Shown here piece by piece: positions 43,990 to 56,400 of a DNA stretch of 64,000 nucleotides; position 1 is the stretch's first letter; every line of letters begins with the position of its first letter. Location of the stretch: assembly GCF_000519205.1 (NCBI RefSeq), contig NZ_JAFB01000034.1:1-64000 (forward strand). Reading direction: 5' to 3'. The stretch comes from Amycolatopsis taiwanensis DSM 45107 (GTDB lineage Bacteria; Actinomycetota; Actinomycetes; Mycobacteriales; Pseudonocardiaceae). The notes beneath the pieces are model-generated. The model was not told the origin of the DNA. It saw only the letters and a list, made by a program, of their open reading frames with translations, and did not search any database. The position numbers were made by a program, and so were the translations under genes.

Positions 43990-44476
43990 GGTTGACGGGC
44001 GATCCTGCTGTGGATAAGGTCTCGCCCAAGGTCATTTCACGGTGCGCTGAAGACCCGCGTGCGGTGATTGTGATCGGTTGAGCGTCCGCTGATGGCGTGC
44101 TGGTTTTACGCGCGTCGTGCGGTGTGGTTCCTGCTGTGTGAGTTCGCCACAACAGAGCCTGGTGGTCCTCGATGTACCGGGGACCGGATTCTGCTCGATC
44201 TTCCTTCTGCTGATGCGGTCGATGGGCCATTCGGCCCGGCGCTGCTATGACCTCTTGGAGCGTAGTTTCCGATGGCGTGTACCCCGATCCGCGTGCGGCC
44301 AGGTGGCGGTCTGATGACCGTTGCCCGGTTGTTGCGTCGGATGCTGTGGGTGTTCGCCGCGGGAGCGGCGTGCGGGCTGGTGTTGTGGGTCTTGTGTTCG
44401 GTACTCGGTACCGCATCGGCGTCGGCGGTTAGCAACGCTTCGGCTGACGGCGGCTCGTCGTCTGCCTCCAAGCCAT
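43990..44476. repeat. right arm of the 487-bp inverted repeat
   Basis: Reverse complement of 42058-42544 as described for the left arm. It carries promoter, long leader, ribosome region (AGGTGGCGG) and the signal-peptide codons of the giant gene. Confidence 0.88.
43992..44020 (+). promoter_or_regulatory. promoter of the giant gene
   Basis: TTGACG (43992-43997), 17-base spacer, TAAGGT (44015-44020), at the same place as the promoter in the left arm. The leader to ATG 44314 would be about 285 bases, long for an actinomycete. Confidence 0.68.
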
Positions 44477-47400
44477 CGTCGTCGCCGTCGAAGACACCGT
44501 CGCCAAAGCCGACGCCGACATCGACACCGAAGCCGACGTCGTCGTCCAAGTCGACATCCTCACCGAAGTCGACGTCTACGCCTAAGCCGACGTCGTCGTC
44601 CAAGTCGACATCCTCCCCTAAATCGACGTCTACGCCGAAGTCGACATCCTCACCGAAGTCGACATCGTCGCCTAAGTCGACGTCTACGCCTAAGCCAACG
44701 TCTACGCCGAAGCCGACAGCCTCGCCTAAACCAACGTCGAAGGCGAAGACGCCGTCGGTTACGCCGACGAAGACGTTGACGGCGTCGGATTCGCCGTATG
44801 TGTTGTCGCCGCAGGTGGTGAAAGAGCGGGCGAAGCAGGCTGGTTACAAGTCGACTGCGGACTACACGAAGGCATACAACGACGCGGCCAAGAAGAAAGC
44901 GCCGGATGTGAAGGCATCGTCGTCGCCGAAGCCGACATCCTCGCCTAAGCCGACGTCTACGCCGAAGCCGACGTCTACGCCGAAGCCGACGTCTACGCCT
45001 AAGCCGACGTCTACGCCTAAGCCAACATCGACGCCTAAGCCAACATCGACGCCTAAGCCGACGTCGTCGCCGAAGCCAACGTCTACGCCTAAGCCGACGT
45101 CCTCGCCGAAGCCAACGTCAAAGGCGAAGCCGTCGTCGTCGCCGTCCGGGGTGAAGACGCCGTCGGTTACGCCGACGAAAGCTCCGGCTGCTTCGCCGCT
45201 CTTGCCGAAAGCGTCGTCGAAGGCGTTGACGGGGTCGGATTCGCCGTATGTGTTGTCGCCGCAGGTGGTGAAGCAGCGGGCGAAGCAGGCTGGTTACAAG
45301 TCGACTGCGGACTACACGAAGGCCTACAACGCCGCGGCCAAGAAGCAAGCAGCGGTCGCGAAGGCGTCGCAGCAGAAGAGCGCGGCAGCCAAGAAGGCAA
45401 GCGCACAGGCGAGCAAAAACGCCACCCGGAAGGCGGACCAGGCCAAGGGGAAGGACCCGGATCTTCGCGCTTTCAACGATGTCATCAACAGTGGCAGGTC
45501 GAGTCTGACGGTTGTGCCCAAGATTCCGAGGTTCGCGAACAACAAGCCGGTCAACTTCGACGATCCCGGTTCGATGCGGGTAACCCCGAAGGGCAAGAAG
45601 TACCCGAAGATCTCCACCACGGGTCAGTTGAAGACCGGCGGCTACTACGCGTTGGCATCGGATGGCAAAGGCACCGTCAGCTTCGTGTCCTGTACGACTC
45701 AGGCCGAGTGCGCAAAGAGCAAAGTCTCGCTCGACGCGATGGTCGGAACCAAGCAGAAGGCGTCAATTCTTCCTGGTGGGAAGGCGTCGTCGTACCTCCC
45801 CGCATCCGGCAAGGGTAAGAATCGTCTGCCGGCGACCCGGGCCAGCAGCAGCAACGGGGAGAATCTGGCCACCAAGGTCGTGGACACCACGGACAAGGGC
45901 AAACCGGTTCGGGTCGCGAGTACCGACGGTGCGCATGGGGCCATCGCCGTACACGGGAAGGACCTGCCGAAGGTCGACACGACTGGACCGATCACCCACC
46001 GTACGGTCGCCATTCGTCCTGGCCCGAGTGGTCGCACGACTACCACTGTGAGTGGCAGCACGGTTCGTTACAAGGATCCGAAGCTGGGTGAGGCGAATGT
46101 GCCGGGCGGTGGTTCGCTGAAGGTTGATGCGCCGGCGAAGCGGGACCAGGGCCCTACCCGGATCACGTTGACCGCGGACGAATACACGAATTTCCGGAAG
46201 CAGACCGGTATTACCGCCAAGGCCGGGCAGAAGGTCAAGGTCGGTACCGACGAAACCAAGTCCGACACGGTACAAATGACGATCGGTGCCAACGGCCGGG
46301 CGAAAGACGCCGCGGTCGTCAAAGGTCGTGGCGAGATCGCCGATACCTACGGCAACAAGGCCAAGGTGGTCACCGGCCGGGACGGTTCCACCGGCAAGGG
46401 CGGCTACGCCGCGTGGGTGTTCGGGCCGAACAAGAACCAACCGGGGTCGATGACCGCGCATGCCGCCGACATCACGGTGACCGAGTCCGACGGCACGGTG
46501 ATCCATGACGGGCAGTTCGTGCCCAAGGGCGGCAAGGGCGCCGTCGCCAAGACGGTCACAGACGACTTCGGTGACGCGAAGACGGTTCGCACGGACACCC
46601 ACACGCTTGGCGGTGTCACCGTCGTGTTCCCGGACGCCAAGGGCAAGGGCGGTTTGGTTGCCTGTAGCAACCCGAGCTGTGTGCAGAAGGGCGCGACTCC
46701 CGGCGGAAAGGTCTACGACTATGTCGAGCCGACCAACGGGGTGCTGGCGACGAAGAACCCGGATGGTTCGCTGCGGTACGCGCCGGGCAAGTCCCGTCCC
46801 GCCTACACCGTCGACGAGCGGGTCGCGGCGAACGAGCATGGCCTCGGGAACAAGTCGTTCCTGCCGTTGATGAGCGATGGGCGGTACGCCGGCCTCAGCG
46901 ACCAGGAGAAGCAGGCGTACAACGCATCGCTGCCGACGATCACCCTCGCCGACCGAGCCAAGGCAGCCGCGCTGCAACTGCAGGACCAGAAGAAGGATCG
47001 TGAGTTCACCCAGTCGGGCCCGCTGGGCAAGGACCTGAAGACGCTGGCCACGCTGGCGCAGGACCCGGCGAAGAATGCCAAGAAGATCGCCCCCGTGGTA
47101 GCGCGGATCAACAAGCAGGGGTTCGATCTCTTGAAGGACGGCTTGCCCGCGCACAACGCGCTGATGCAGGTGCGGAGCAACACCTACACCGGCACCCCCA
47201 TCGACGCGTTCGACCAGACGAAGGCGGGTGACCGGCAACTGATCGCCGCGCTCGTTCCGGGTTACAACCCGAAGACAGCGCCGACGAGTCAGCAGGTCAC
47301 CGCGGCCAAGAACAAGGTGCTGGCCATGCAGAAGCGGGAGGTCGACGCGCTGGCCGGGTTGGCCGCGGCGAAGGACCCGCGCAAGGCCGATGCTTACCGC

Positions 47401-50400
47401 GGCAAACTCGCCGCTGCAATGCATGATCTGCGTGGGGTCGACGCCCAGATGCTGAAGAGCTGGTCCAGCGACGGCTCGAAGGCGACCGGCACCTCGCCGA
47501 ACAGTTCGACGGCCTTGCGCAAGTTGGTCGATGAGGGCAAGACCATCGACACCTTTGATCGGTTGGCGAAGTTGCCGCAGGTGCGCAACCCGAAGACCGC
47601 CGCGGACCGCGCACTCGCTGCGGCGGTGGGCGCCGGCAACATCTATGCGCGCGCGAAGTACGAGTCGGCGACCCTGTCCAAGGACGCCACGGCGAACGGG
47701 CTCAAGTTGCCGTCGACGCTGTTGCCCGACCTGCCGGCGGCGTTGGAGTCCCAGGCGCAGAAGGCGAACTTCGACAACTACGACGGTGTCGACTGGAAGC
47801 GCGTCAAGTCCCTGACCCCGCGCGAGCAGGCGGTCGTCCGGGTCCTCAACGCGCCGGCCAAGGATCGCGACCGAATTCTGGATGAAGAGGCCGCGAAGCT
47901 CGGGTACGACAAGACCCAGAAGCAGTATTTCGACATCGCCGTCCGGGCGCAGGACGAGGTGCGGTTGCAGCAGAACGCGATGCTCACCGATGACCAGCGG
48001 GCGAATTTCGCGGCGTATGCGACCAGCGCCTTCGCCACGACATCCAAGGGCACCGAGGCGAACAACGCGCTCGCGACGGCGAAGCTGCTGAACCCGACGA
48101 CCGAGGCCGAGTTCTGGCGGGCGTACGGCATCACCGGCACACCGAAGCAGAAGGAAGACACGCTCAAGGCCATGGTCGGGCAGAGCGCGGTCAAACCGGA
48201 TCGGTGGGAGGAGAACACCGCTTTCCTGCCGGAGAAGTTCCGCGACCACCTGAATACGGTCCAGCGCGAGTACAGTCCCACGCTCCTCGCAGACGCGATG
48301 CACAAATCCGGGGAGATGCTCACCTTGCCGCTGATGGGGGCGGTGAACCTGGCGTGGGACGCCGGAGTCGGCCTGAACAACCTGGTTGGTATCGACCTCG
48401 AGCACGACACCTCGACGTACGCCAACGGCGCTCGGTTCGTGCATCGCGCCGGCGAGGATGCCGCGACCGCGGCCGGTAACGTCTTTCCCTTCTTGACCGC
48501 CGGGACGGCGGACACCGTGGTCAACGGGATCCGTCAAGCGGCCTACAACATCTCCGGCGGAAAGTACGCCGCTCCGGGGCTGACCAAGCGGGCCGGTGAG
48601 GACGGGTTCGAGTACACGTCCCGGGTGTATCCGATTGCCGGGATATTGCCGAGCATGCTGAAGAACGACTGGGACCGGATTACGAACTGGGAAAAGGCGA
48701 AGGCCGACTTCAGCGCCCACCCGATCTTCGTGCTCGCCGACGCACTGCCGATCACGGGCCCGGTTGGCGGCGCACTGAAGATCGGTGCGGAGGCCGCGGT
48801 GCGGGCCGGCGCCGAAGCCGGTGCACGGGGTGCGGCCACTTCCGCGCTGGCCACGTTCGCTCGCGGTGTCGCGGACGGTGCGCTGAAGCCGGCCGAGATG
48901 AACCGTGGTCTGCCCGCCGAGTGGGCGGGCCGCGGTAAGGGGGTCGGCGAGGGCGTTCGTTTGTTCCAGGTCGGCGGTAACGGGACCGCGCAGGTTATCG
49001 CGGACTCGGCGAAGTGGGAGACGCCTGAGGCAGCGGCGAAGGCGGCGGGGCAGGCGACGCTGGCCAAGCATGCGTTGAACGCCGGGCAGAAGGTTGGGGT
49101 CTACGGCGGTAAGGCGGCCGCGATAGCCGCGCAACTGCCGGCGCGGATCGGCGCCGCTCCGTTCAAGCCGTTCACCGCGGCCGGCAAGGTGCTCGCGCGG
49201 GAAGCCGGCGAAGCCGTCGGCGGTCCTATTGGACGTACGATCACCACGCTTGCCGACGAGGGTCTTTCTCAGCAGGTGATCAAGGGCGCGAGCGAGGTAT
49301 CGCGCGCACTTGCGGGTGTGCGGGCCGCCGGTTACAGGAAAGCCGCTGAGGCGGTGGAAAACCGTGGTGTGCAGGCTTCCCAGCAGCGCATCCAGGCGGC
49401 CAATGGCAGTCGGCAGGAGCCGGGGCCGGCTGCTGATGTTGGTGTTGTCCGGCCGGGTCGTGCCTTGGATGAGGGTGGCGTGGCGGGGCCGCGTGATGCC
49501 GCGGGGCCGGCTGCTGATGTTGGTGTTGTCCGGCCGGGGCGTGCTCCCGCCGAGGGTGGCCTGGCGGAACAGCACAACCTGACCAAGCGCTGGGGGGTCG
49601 CCGGCTGGTTGCGCGGGCGCGCGGTCCGCAACGAGGTCAAGGCCGACTCGGGACTTGCCGGTCTGAACAAGAAGAACCGGGACCTGGCGGAGGCGAAGAA
49701 CCGCCTTGGCATGGACGCCCCGAACGTCTTCGAGCGACGCGGGCTGAAGCCGGCGGGAGGCCTCGCGGCAAGGACGGCGGTGGAGGAAGCCTTCAAGGCC
49801 GCGCAGGACAGTCTTCTCGAGAAGAAGGAGCTGACCGAGTTCACCCGCCGGGGACTCGCGGAGCGCGATGACTACCCGCGGGAGGAACAGCGGAACGAGG
49901 CTCAACTGAGGGCCGCCGCCGAGAGACGCGGCGGGTGGGAGATGGTCAAACGCGAGCTGGACCTGCTCTGGGAGGCACGCGGACTCCTGCTCGACGACCT
50001 TGCGAGCCGCTCGGCGTTCGGTCGGTTGCCCGAACACGTTGACGTCGCGGTCCAGAACAAGATCGCGGAGACGAAGAACGGCAACAAGACCGGCACAAAG
50101 ACCAAGTCGGGCTCAACCGGGAAGACGAAACGCAACAACGCGCCCGTCGATCCGCAAGGCGGTGGGACCAGGCCCGTGCCATTGCCGGATACACCGCCGC
50201 GGAACGAGTCCGTCTCGGGCAACCACGAGAGCAGCCGCAGCCGCCGTCGCGACGGCGAGAACAGTGAGGTTCGGCACCCGGGCGAAAGCGCCGGCAACCA
50301 CCAGCCATCGGATGGCGCTGAAGTCCGCCCGGATGCTCAGGTCCGCCCGGATGCTCAGGTCCGCCCGGATGTTGAGGTTAGGCCCGCTGAGGTTCGCCCG

Positions 50401-53400
50401 GATGGCGCCGAGGTTCTGCCGGAGGCCACCGAGCGCTACGCCGACGATATCGGGCAGATCACCGCTGAGAAGAGCGGTGCACTGCGGAAGCTGCAGGACG
50501 TGCTGAACCGCGCCGAGGACGCGGAGTCCGCGCGTGAAGCCGCCCGGGACTACCTGAGCAAGCTGCCCGAAAATCAGGTCGCGGCACTGGTGTTCGAGGT
50601 CCTTGAACACATGAAGCACACCACCGGGAAAGAACCGGACTTCGCTGTTTGGCCGGAACAGATTGCTGGTGTCAAGGGGCTGCTGGACGGCCGCATCGCG
50701 CAGGTGGTCACCGGTGAGGGCAAGACGATCGACGGGCTTGCCGCGACCGCTACCTGGCTGTTGCGCGGCGGTGCGAAGGACATCGAGCTGTGGACCAACA
50801 ACGAGGTCAACGCCCGCGAGTTCCACAAAGAGCTGGAAGACTTCTTCGCCCACCTGGACAGCTTGACCGGGTTGCGCTTCCTGGTCGGCCGGGTCCGGGA
50901 GGGCACCACCTCGTGGTGGGACACCTTCCAGGCACACCAAGCGTCTGTGAAGGTCGGTGACGTCCGTGGGTTCATGTTCGACGCGTGGAACAACCGGCAC
51001 ACGCCAGCGGCGGCGACCAGGTCGGGCTGGGCCGACATCGCGTTGTTCGACGAGGCCGACAACGCCCTGGTCGACCTCCTCCACACCATGCACTTCAAGT
51101 CAGATCAATTGACCCGGAAGGCCACCCCGCAGGATCAGGCGTTGCTGGCCGAGGCCAACGCCATCGCGAACCGAATCGAGCCCAAGTCGGAGTGGAAGGA
51201 CCTCGGCCACGCCGTGTTGACCGCGGAGGATCTGCGTGTACTGCGGGCCCAGGAGGGGATCGAGCTCGGCGCGGACAGCAGGCTCAAGGCGGAGGTCGAG
51301 AGCGCGCTGTCGGCCAAGCTGAAGAACGGTGTGGACTGGCACGAGCTGCAGCACGTTGTGGACTGGAAAGACTTCAACAAGGAGAACCGCGACAGCCAGC
51401 CGGAGTACGCGGTCAAGGACGGCAGGATCGTCATCCTGGACAACGAGGCCGGTGTGGAGCTGAACGGGCGGCGCTGGATGGGCTCGACCGGCGGCGCCCA
51501 CTCGGTGCACACCCACCTGGAGTACCAGAACTTCGTGGCGGGCAAGGGGGACGCGGCTCGGTGGGATCTGGTGCAGGTGGACCCGGCCAAACACGAAGGT
51601 CTCACGGTCGCTCAGCACATTCTCGGTTACGAGAAGGTGGCTGGGATGACCGCGACCGGGGCGGGCCTGGCGGCGAAGCTCAGCGGACGGGACGAACTGG
51701 GTGCGGTCGCGGTAAAGCGGCATTTCGACAACTTCGAAGAACGCCTGACCGACCACGGCACGGTCGAAAACCTGAACACCGCGAGCAAGTTGGCGAACTC
51801 GGCCAATGATGTGGCCAAGATGGCGAAGGACGGCCGCCCGGTCCTGGTCGGGATCAAGTACATCACCGAGCTCTACGAGTATGAGCAACGGCTGATCGAT
51901 GCGGGCGTGTCGCCGGAGAAGATCCAGCGCATGGACCACTTCACCACGGCTGAGGAAGCGGCCGGCATGGTGAAACGGGCCGGCGAGCCGGGTGTGGTGA
52001 CGATCGCGACGGGTCAGGCCGCGCGAGGCTTCGACATCAAGCCGCAGGTGTCCGACGGGTTGCACACCGAGATCAACAACGTGTATTCCGCCCGCTTGCT
52101 GGAGCAGTTCCGTGGCCGGTCGGCGCGCAAGGGTGACAACGGAAGTGTGCGGCAAAACATCTCGCTCACCGGGGATGTGGCCCAGGGTTGGCGCTATGAC
52201 CGGCCGGCCGAGCAGGCCGTGCTCGCCCCGATCACCGCGGGCAGTAAGGAGGCCAAGTTCGCGGACGTTCTGGTCAAGGCCGCGGCGGATCGGCTCACCA
52301 GGCGGCAGGACAACCCGCGCCCGTGGGACCCGGGCAAGAACCGCAAGCCCGGTGGTGCCTGGTACAACCTGTCGAGCCGGTCCGGTAACGACGGGTCGTC
52401 CATCGCGACGGGTGATTGGGGTCCGAACCTGGCCGGGATCGACTCCGCGCAACTGGCCTCGGCGGTCGCGGCGATGACGAACCCGAACGTCGTCGTGCCG
52501 GGCGTCACCGCGGAAACCCAAGACCGGTTGGCGCATATGCTCAACGGGCTTACCGGCGGCGACGCCGCAGACCCGATTGCGACGTTGACGCACGCGATTC
52601 CGGGCACATCGCTCGGGGACGTCGCCGAGCGGGTGGCAGGGCTCATCCCGCAGCGCCGGTTCGTCCCGGGTTCGTCCGCCGAACGTGCTCGACTGCTCAA
52701 CGACCAGGCCGACGCGGTGGCCGAGGATGGTGAGAACGGCGCGACCCGTGCGCGCACACTTGGCGAGGACCGCGCGAACGCGGCGGAGAAGGCCGCCCGG
52801 GCACGGCAGCCCGAGGGGCAGCCATGGTATCTGGGCCGCAAGCAAGCCGCTGCGGCGCGGACCAACGCGGCACGGGCGCGTGCGCAGGGCGAGGCTGTCG
52901 CGAGCGCGATCCGCGCGAATGCCGGGCGGCAGGCAAACGCTGTGCGGGCCGAGGCGGACGCCCGCGCCGCGCAACTGCGCGCCGAGGCCGCGGCGCTCGC
53001 CGCCAGTCACGCCAACCCCATCGGTAATGTCGATCACGGTGACTCGGCGTGGGCCGAGAACACGCTACGCCGGGTCGGGGCGCCGGACGGCGTGATCGGA
53101 GCCGTGAATGGTCTCGACCAGATCGGCCGTCGAGCGTTCTTCGAAATCAGCGGGCTGCCGGAGGGCGAGCAGGTCGCCGCGATGGACGACTTCGTCGTCA
53201 GGCACGGCTGGGACCCGGTGCTCGTCGAGGCGGCGTTGGCTGTAGTTGGCCAGTTGGGTCGCGAGCGGACCGCGCAAGACCGGTTCGTGGCCGAGCAGGC
53301 GCGGGAAGCCGAGACGGTGCCGTCGCGGTTGCTGCAAGCCGGTGTGCCGCTGAACGTGGTCGCGTCGGCGGGCAAGCTGGATGCCACGTCGCGGCTGGCG

Positions 53401-56400
53401 TTGCTGTCGATGCAGGCACCCGGCGCGATGAAGGCATTCAACCGGGTGCACAGGCTCGGCTGGAACAAGCCGACCCGGGATGCGGTGCTCAAGGCGGTGC
53501 GCGCGATCGAGGCCCAGCGCGTCACCGATGAGGCGGAGCGGACCAGGCACCAGTACACAAGCGCGGCCGCGCTCGCGGTGCTGTGGTTGGCGCGGGCACC
53601 GTCCAACGTGACCGACCTGGTGCGGAAACTGAACGACCAGGCTCGCGAGGCCTTCTTCGCCATTGGTGACATTGGTCTGGATCGGCGTCAGCGTGGCACG
53701 CTGGACAACCGAGACTTCGCTCAAGCTCGCGATCAGATGCACGCGCTCCTGGCAGACAACGGAATCGGCGCCAGTCATGGCGATGTCTCCGACGCGGTCC
53801 GTGCCGTGCAGCGAGTCGTGGACCAGCGCGCCGGCGTGGCCGTGGAGCAGCAGCCGACCGCGGAGTTGACCGCGGGTGGCGACCTGTCCACCGGGACGCC
53901 GCGCGGTCCCGACACGTCGGCTCTCCCCCCATATGAACCCGGCCAGACCCCGACACGGGCTGATGACCCGGCCCGTGGCGGCCGGGCAGCCGGCGGCGTC
54001 CGGCCGAGTGACCAACGGAGCCGGGGCCCACCGTCAGACCAGCGACCCGTTGCGAACGCCACGGCGCAGGCGAAGGTGCTTCTCCCGCAGTCTCGTGGCT
54101 TGCTGGAGGTTGCCGACGCGGTCGCTGAGCGTGTAGTCAAGCTCCGCGCAGCGATGGAACAAGCCCGGGCCGCTTACGCGGAGGCCTTGCGGGCGATCGA
54201 TGTGGACGAGGCGCACCTGCCGTGGGTAGCGCGGCAGCTGAGTGCGCTCACTGGTTTTACCGCCGACGCCGACCCGATCGTGGCAAGTCTCGCGACGGTC
54301 TATCAGATGACCCCGCTGGAAGTTCTTGCGCTGGTCCTGGAACCGCGGGATGTGCTGCAGAAGCGTGCTGTGACAGTCCCGCCGCCGGGCGTTGCCCGGC
54401 AGATCATCGGCAAGCCGGCCGACACCATCCTGGGCGTGATCGCGGGGAACCGGGCGCAACTCTTGGCGGCCGCGGATGAGGCGGCCGGCCGGGTGGAGGA
54501 GGCGGAACGGGACTGGACCGCGGCTCGGGACGAGGCTCTTCAGCAGCTCGATGAGGCGCAGCGCCGGGCGATCAAAGCCGGTCTGGTGCCGTGGGCGGTG
54601 GACCGGGTGGTCACGGATACGCGACACCGGGTCGTGGACGAGGGCAGCCGGCCGGTATTCGACCCGAAGCCGGATGAACCCCAGTTGGCGGAGTCGTTCG
54701 GTTCGACCGGCCACAGTGCCGGGAACCTGGTCGGGGCGCGGCGGGCGCTGGCGCAAGCGGTCAAGGACGCGGAACCCTCGCGCCGGCGTGCCGAGCGGGA
54801 ATATCGTGCCGCGGCGGCGGAGCTTCGGCTGGCGCGGTTGAAACTGGCCGGCCGTAAGAGCGCGGCGTCGGGTTTGCTGCGTGGACCGCTCGGGGTCGAG
54901 GTCTCCGACTCGGCGGCGAAGGCGCTGAAGTTGCCGGTCCGGTATGTGGTCGCTCGCCGGGCGACCGGGGAAACCACTACCGCCCCGCCGAAGAGTGGCA
55001 GCCTGGGTGAGCGCCTGCGCGAAGTCGCCAATCAGGTCAAGGACGACGAGGCGCGGTTGGGGCGGGCGATCACCGGCTTCCTGGTAGCCGAACGGGATCG
55101 GGATGTCGCCCATCAGGTTTATGTCGAGGAAGTCCGTGAAGCGGTGGTGCGGGCAAGCGATCACGGCACCCGGTTGAGGGAGATCTCCCGGAGTACCGGC
55201 TTGACCTACACCGAGGTCACGGAGATCACTCGCCGGGTGGCCAGTCCGGGGACGTCGGAGACACCGCCGCGATACCGGTTGCCCGTGGTGGACGCTGTGC
55301 TGGAATCGCGGGCGTTCCTGGGACGTTCCGGGATTCGCGCGTTCGGTCGTGCGATCGGTGTCGACGCCGCGGAACTGATGCGTTACTTCGACTCGCTTGA
55401 TCCCAACGACCCGGACTCGTTGCAGGCGCTGGTGGATAAGGGCGTGACGAGGGGCACCGCCGCGGCGCTGTTCCGCAGCCGCCTGTCCACCAAGGACCTC
55501 AGCGACATCCACCATCATTTGCTGTCCTACGCGCTGGACCTCCAGTTCCTTGGTGCCGGTTACGAGGGCTCGTGGTCTCGGGTGGCGAAGGCCCTCAAGT
55601 GGTTCAAGGGCGGGTCGAAGCAGAGCCTGGCCGAGAAGCAGTTGCGGTATCGGGAGGAACTGGGTGACGAAGGCCGGATTCTGTATTCGGCGATCCGTGA
55701 GCGGGCCTTCGGCCTGGCGGCGGCCAGTGGGGCGACCTATTACGGGCTGATCAATGGCCTGCGGGCGGGCTTGATCGACAAGAAGGGCTTGCTGGAACTG
55801 CAGGGCAAGCTGGCCGATGCGTTGATCTTCAAGATGGTTCGCGAGCTGCCGGAGGACGTGCGGTGGCGGGCGGACGCCGGAGTGGTCGGCACGCGGTGGG
55901 ACATCCCCGGCGCGCACGGCTACGACCAGCTGATGCTGATGCTCGAAGGCGCCGCCAAGGGCGCGGAGCAGACGGCCGACAAGGAGGCCATCGGACAACT
56001 GCTCGGGGATCAGGCCAACACCATTTACCACCGGGACTGGATCGCCCATCTCCAGCGCACGGTCGCCGCCGCGGTGCAGATCAAGGCCGACCTCGAGGCA
56101 AAACGGTTCACCGACCCGCAGGAGGCGGCACGGGCGCGAGACCTGGTGGTGGCCCCGGACGGGCTCTCGGCAATGGGCCAGATCGATTTCTTCGAACGCC
56201 TGGTCGGCAACGGTCGGACGCTGCGGGCATTGCTGGAATCGGTGGGGCGTTCCGATTTGGCCGACAGCTTGCCTGAACAGCCTGAACAAGTGCCGGACAT
56301 GTTCAACCCGTATTTCCTGGAGAAGATGCGGGCTAACGAGAAGACTGGGCAGATCATGCTGTTGCATTCCGACAACGGGTGGGCAAAGGTCGGGCTCAAC

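Noticed and set aside
44092-44250. Possible 52-residue upstream peptide in the giant gene leader
   Set aside because: The matching left-arm sequence has a one-base indel near its start, and substitutions between arms fall on all codon positions, so there is no sign of protein constraint.
45763-50037. Very long minus-strand open frame of 1,424 codons
   Set aside because: It mirrors the giant plus-strand gene; composition is Arg/Leu/Val-rich without any domain motif, as expected for the antisense of a high-GC gene. Similar long antisense frames at 51100-53037, 54034-58059 and 58918-61620 were dropped for the same reason.
50641-52200. Housekeeping secA gene
   Set aside because: Only the motor motifs are present, inside a far larger frame with signal peptide and no SecA scaffold or zinc-binding tail.
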